From Actinomycetes bacterium (GTDB lineage: Bacteria; Actinomycetota; Actinomycetes; Actinomycetales; Dermatophilaceae): 64,000 nucleotides of DNA. A model generated the notes under the pieces. The model was not told the origin of the DNA and ran no database searches. It worked only from the letters and a program-made list of their open reading frames with translations. This document shows, in pieces, positions 62,500-64,000 of the stretch. Location of the stretch: the NCBI GenBank assembly GCA_023420415.1, contig JAEZWF010000033.1:295046-359045 (forward strand), given 5' to 3'. Position 1 is the first letter of the stretch; the number at the start of each line of letters is the position of its first letter. The position numbers were made by a program, and so were the translations under genes.

Positions 62500-63990
62500 T
62501 CATGGTGGCCACGGGGGTGCTGGTGGCTCGGGGGTGCCGGGGTCGAGCTGCCCCCAGAAGTCGTAGGTGCGCCGGCCCGCCGTGGGGAACGGTCGATGTC
62601 TTGCCGACTCGCTCGGGCTGACCGGCGATCTACCAGGCTCACGCACATCACGGTGATCGGCGGTGATGCCTGATGCGGCAGAGTCGACCTGTGGGGTGAA
62701 CGGGCTCAGGTCGATGTCGTTCCCCCGTGGGGCTTGGCCTGCGGCTTGGTCGCCCGCAGCGGCCTGCCGTTGGCGTAGCCAGTGGTCGTAGGAGCCGGGC
62801 GTGAGGTCCCAGACGACCTTGCCGTCCAGCACGTGACCGTGCAGGCCCTTGCGGTGGATGACGGTGTGGTGCCGGTCGCAGGTCAGTGCGGCGAAGTCGA
62901 GGTCCGTGGGTCCGCCGTCCGCCCAGTGCCACAGATGGTGGGCGTCGGACCATGATGCGGGCACGGTGCAGCCGGGGTAGGTGCAGTGCTGGTCCCGTAG
63001 CCAGAGGGCGCGGATCTGCGCAGCGGAGAAGAGTCGCTGAGCGCGGCCGAGGTCGAGGATCTCGCCCTTGCCGCTGAGGACCACGGGGGTGACCCCGGCA
63101 CCACACGCGATACGCCTGACCGTCTCGGGACCGATGAGGTCGCCGGTCACGGACGACCCGAGCACCGTGCCGGCCCCAGTGCGGGCGAGCAGGTCGGGCA
63201 GGTCCATCGTGACCATCAGCTGTGCCTTGGGCGTCGTGGGCACGCCGTCGGCCGAGGCGACACCACGACGGACGACCTCGAGGAGTGCCTCGAACCGGCG
63301 CTGGCGCGACGGGCGCTGGTCGGGCTCGCCGTCGGCCGGCCGCGGGGCGGACAGAGCCTGGATAGCGGCCTCGAGCGCGGCCTTCGCCTCACCGTCGGCC
63401 ACCATGCGGTACTCGTACAGCCCGGAACCGTCACCGTGCGGCTGGGACAACGAGGTGGCCTCGTGGATGCGGTCCTGGTCGCACTGAAACTCCCCGTCGA
63501 CCCCGTAGCGGGCGATCAGCGCCGGGCGCAGGCGCCGGATCTCGGTACGGGTGCCGACCTTGGCGCGCTCGACCAGCTCGGTCAGGACGGGCTCCTTGGC
63601 CTCCGGCTTCAGGCGGTGGGCGATCCGCCGGTACTCCTCGACCACACACGCAGCGTTCGCGACCGGCACGCTCGCGCCGAGCACCGCGTCCTTCAAGCCC
63701 GAGAAGCGATTCTGCTGCACCGCCTCGACCGTCGTCACGACCGCAGCCGACCCGCCTGCGCGCAACGAGGGCGCGTGATCACGCACCCACCGCTGGAGTC
63801 CCGCAGTCCCGCCCCCGCCGAGGCCGCCGACCTCACCGCGGTCCACAGCCTCATTGACCACCGCGAACCGACTCGCCGCAGCCAGCTCCCCGACCCGGTC
63901 GAAGAGCTCCATCAACGATGCGAGCTCTTCACCCTGCGCGTTCCACAGCTCCCCCGCCAACCCCTCCATCGCAGCGCACGCCGCCTCCAC
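62500..63990 (-). CDS. DUF222/HNH endonuclease domain protein (5' end possibly outside window)
   Basis: At least 496 residues. The N-terminal two thirds match the DUF222 (13E12 repeat) region: LMELFDRVGELAAASRFAVVNEAVDRGEVG, VVEEYRRIAHRLKPEAKEP and LMVTMDLPDLLARTGAGTVLGS. The C-terminal HNH domain reads RDQHCTYPGCTVPASW, then DAHHLWHWADGGPTDLDF and TCDRHHTVIHRKG, with the paired Cys and catalytic His of HNH nucleases. Such proteins occur in many copies in actinobacterial genomes and their role is uncertain (possibly mobile-element derived). The frame is still open at the window edge, so the true start may lie beyond it; no ribosome binding site was identified. Confidence 0.85.
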   Translation of the reverse strand: MEAACAAMEGLAGELWNAQGEELASLMELFDRVGELAAASRFAVVNEAVDRGEVGGLGGGGTAGLQRWVRDHAPSLRAGGSAAVVTTVEAVQQNRFSGLKDAVLGASVPVANAACVVEEYRRIAHRLKPEAKEPVLTELVERAKVGTRTEIRRLRPALIARYGVDGEFQCDQDRIHEATSLSQPHGDGSGLYEYRMVADGEAKAALEAAIQALSAPRPADGEPDQRPSRQRRFEALLEVVRRGVASADGVPTTPKAQLMVTMDLPDLLARTGAGTVLGSSVTGDLIGPETVRRIACGAGVTPVVLSGKGEILDLGRAQRLFSAAQIRALWLRDQHCTYPGCTVPASWSDAHHLWHWADGGPTDLDFAALTCDRHHTVIHRKGLHGHVLDGKVVWDLTPGSYDHWLRQRQAAAGDQAAGQAPRGNDIDLSPFTPQVDSAASGITADHRDVREPGRSPVSPSESARHRPFPTAGRRTYDFWGQLDPGTPEPPAPPWPP

Positions 63991-64000
63991 CGCCTGCCGG

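Overview
The window comes from a high-GC (about 70% by inspection) actinobacterium. Gene starts are often GTG, the codons are strongly GC-biased, and several families typical of Actinomycetes are present: DUF222/HNH protein, DUF4235, LAxTG sorting signal, HutF-type histidine degradation and an EF-G2 homologue. The mix resembles the Micrococcales, perhaps Intrasporangiaceae, but that placement is inference. No rRNA, tRNA, CRISPR array or obvious prophage was seen.

Layout. 1-2.9 kb: an ABC export cassette under a PadR regulator with a double palindromic operator, plus an MFS exporter. 2.9-6.5 kb: a quinone oxidoreductase-MobA pair, a Tat-exported PhoX-like phosphatase and a small membrane protein. 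6.5-13.2 kb: a tripartite tricarboxylate transporter (tctCBA plus a universal stress protein) divergent from a CitA/DcuS-type kinase, its response regulator and an IclR regulator. 13.2-16.7 kb: an MMPL transporter with its TetR repressor. 16.7-17.2 kb: a gene-free stretch with a small family of direct and inverted repeats. 17.2-28.6 kb: a histidine utilisation cluster (hutH, hutU, then an M20 amidohydrolase, hutF, hutI), interrupted by a YbaK-like deacylase and two tandem secreted metallophosphoesterase paralogues. 28.7-35.9 kb: a DUF4331 protein, a pair of CNNM/CorC-like membrane proteins behind a possible structured leader, a DUF4235 protein, and a TPP-riboswitch-controlled thiamine-precursor ECF transporter (ykoE plus a fused YkoD-YkoC). 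36.1-54.3 kb: one gene for a 6,073-residue secreted, LAxTG-anchored surface protein with about 47 DUF11-like repeats. 54.4-57.0 kb: a small lipoprotein and an EF-G2 gene broken by a frameshift and a nonsense codon. 57.0-62.3 kb: a LacI regulator divergent from a monosaccharide ABC transporter (mmsA-mmsB-chvE). 62.5 kb to the end: a DUF222/HNH protein running into the window edge.

The strongest signal outside the genes is the octamer GTATGCCG/CGGCATAC. I counted 57 copies by eye, against about 2 expected from base composition. Copies occur in coding and non-coding DNA, in every frame, and force the otherwise avoided codons TAT, ATA and GCA. Every pair of neighbouring copies less than 500 bp apart (19 of 19) is in opposite orientation. 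This looks like a highly iterated, orientation-structured DNA motif of unknown function. Other points of interest are the 3- and 4-unit higher-order periodicity in the giant repeat protein, 13-nt tandem duplications that copy stop codons, and the loss of a metal-ligand histidine in one phosphoesterase paralogue.
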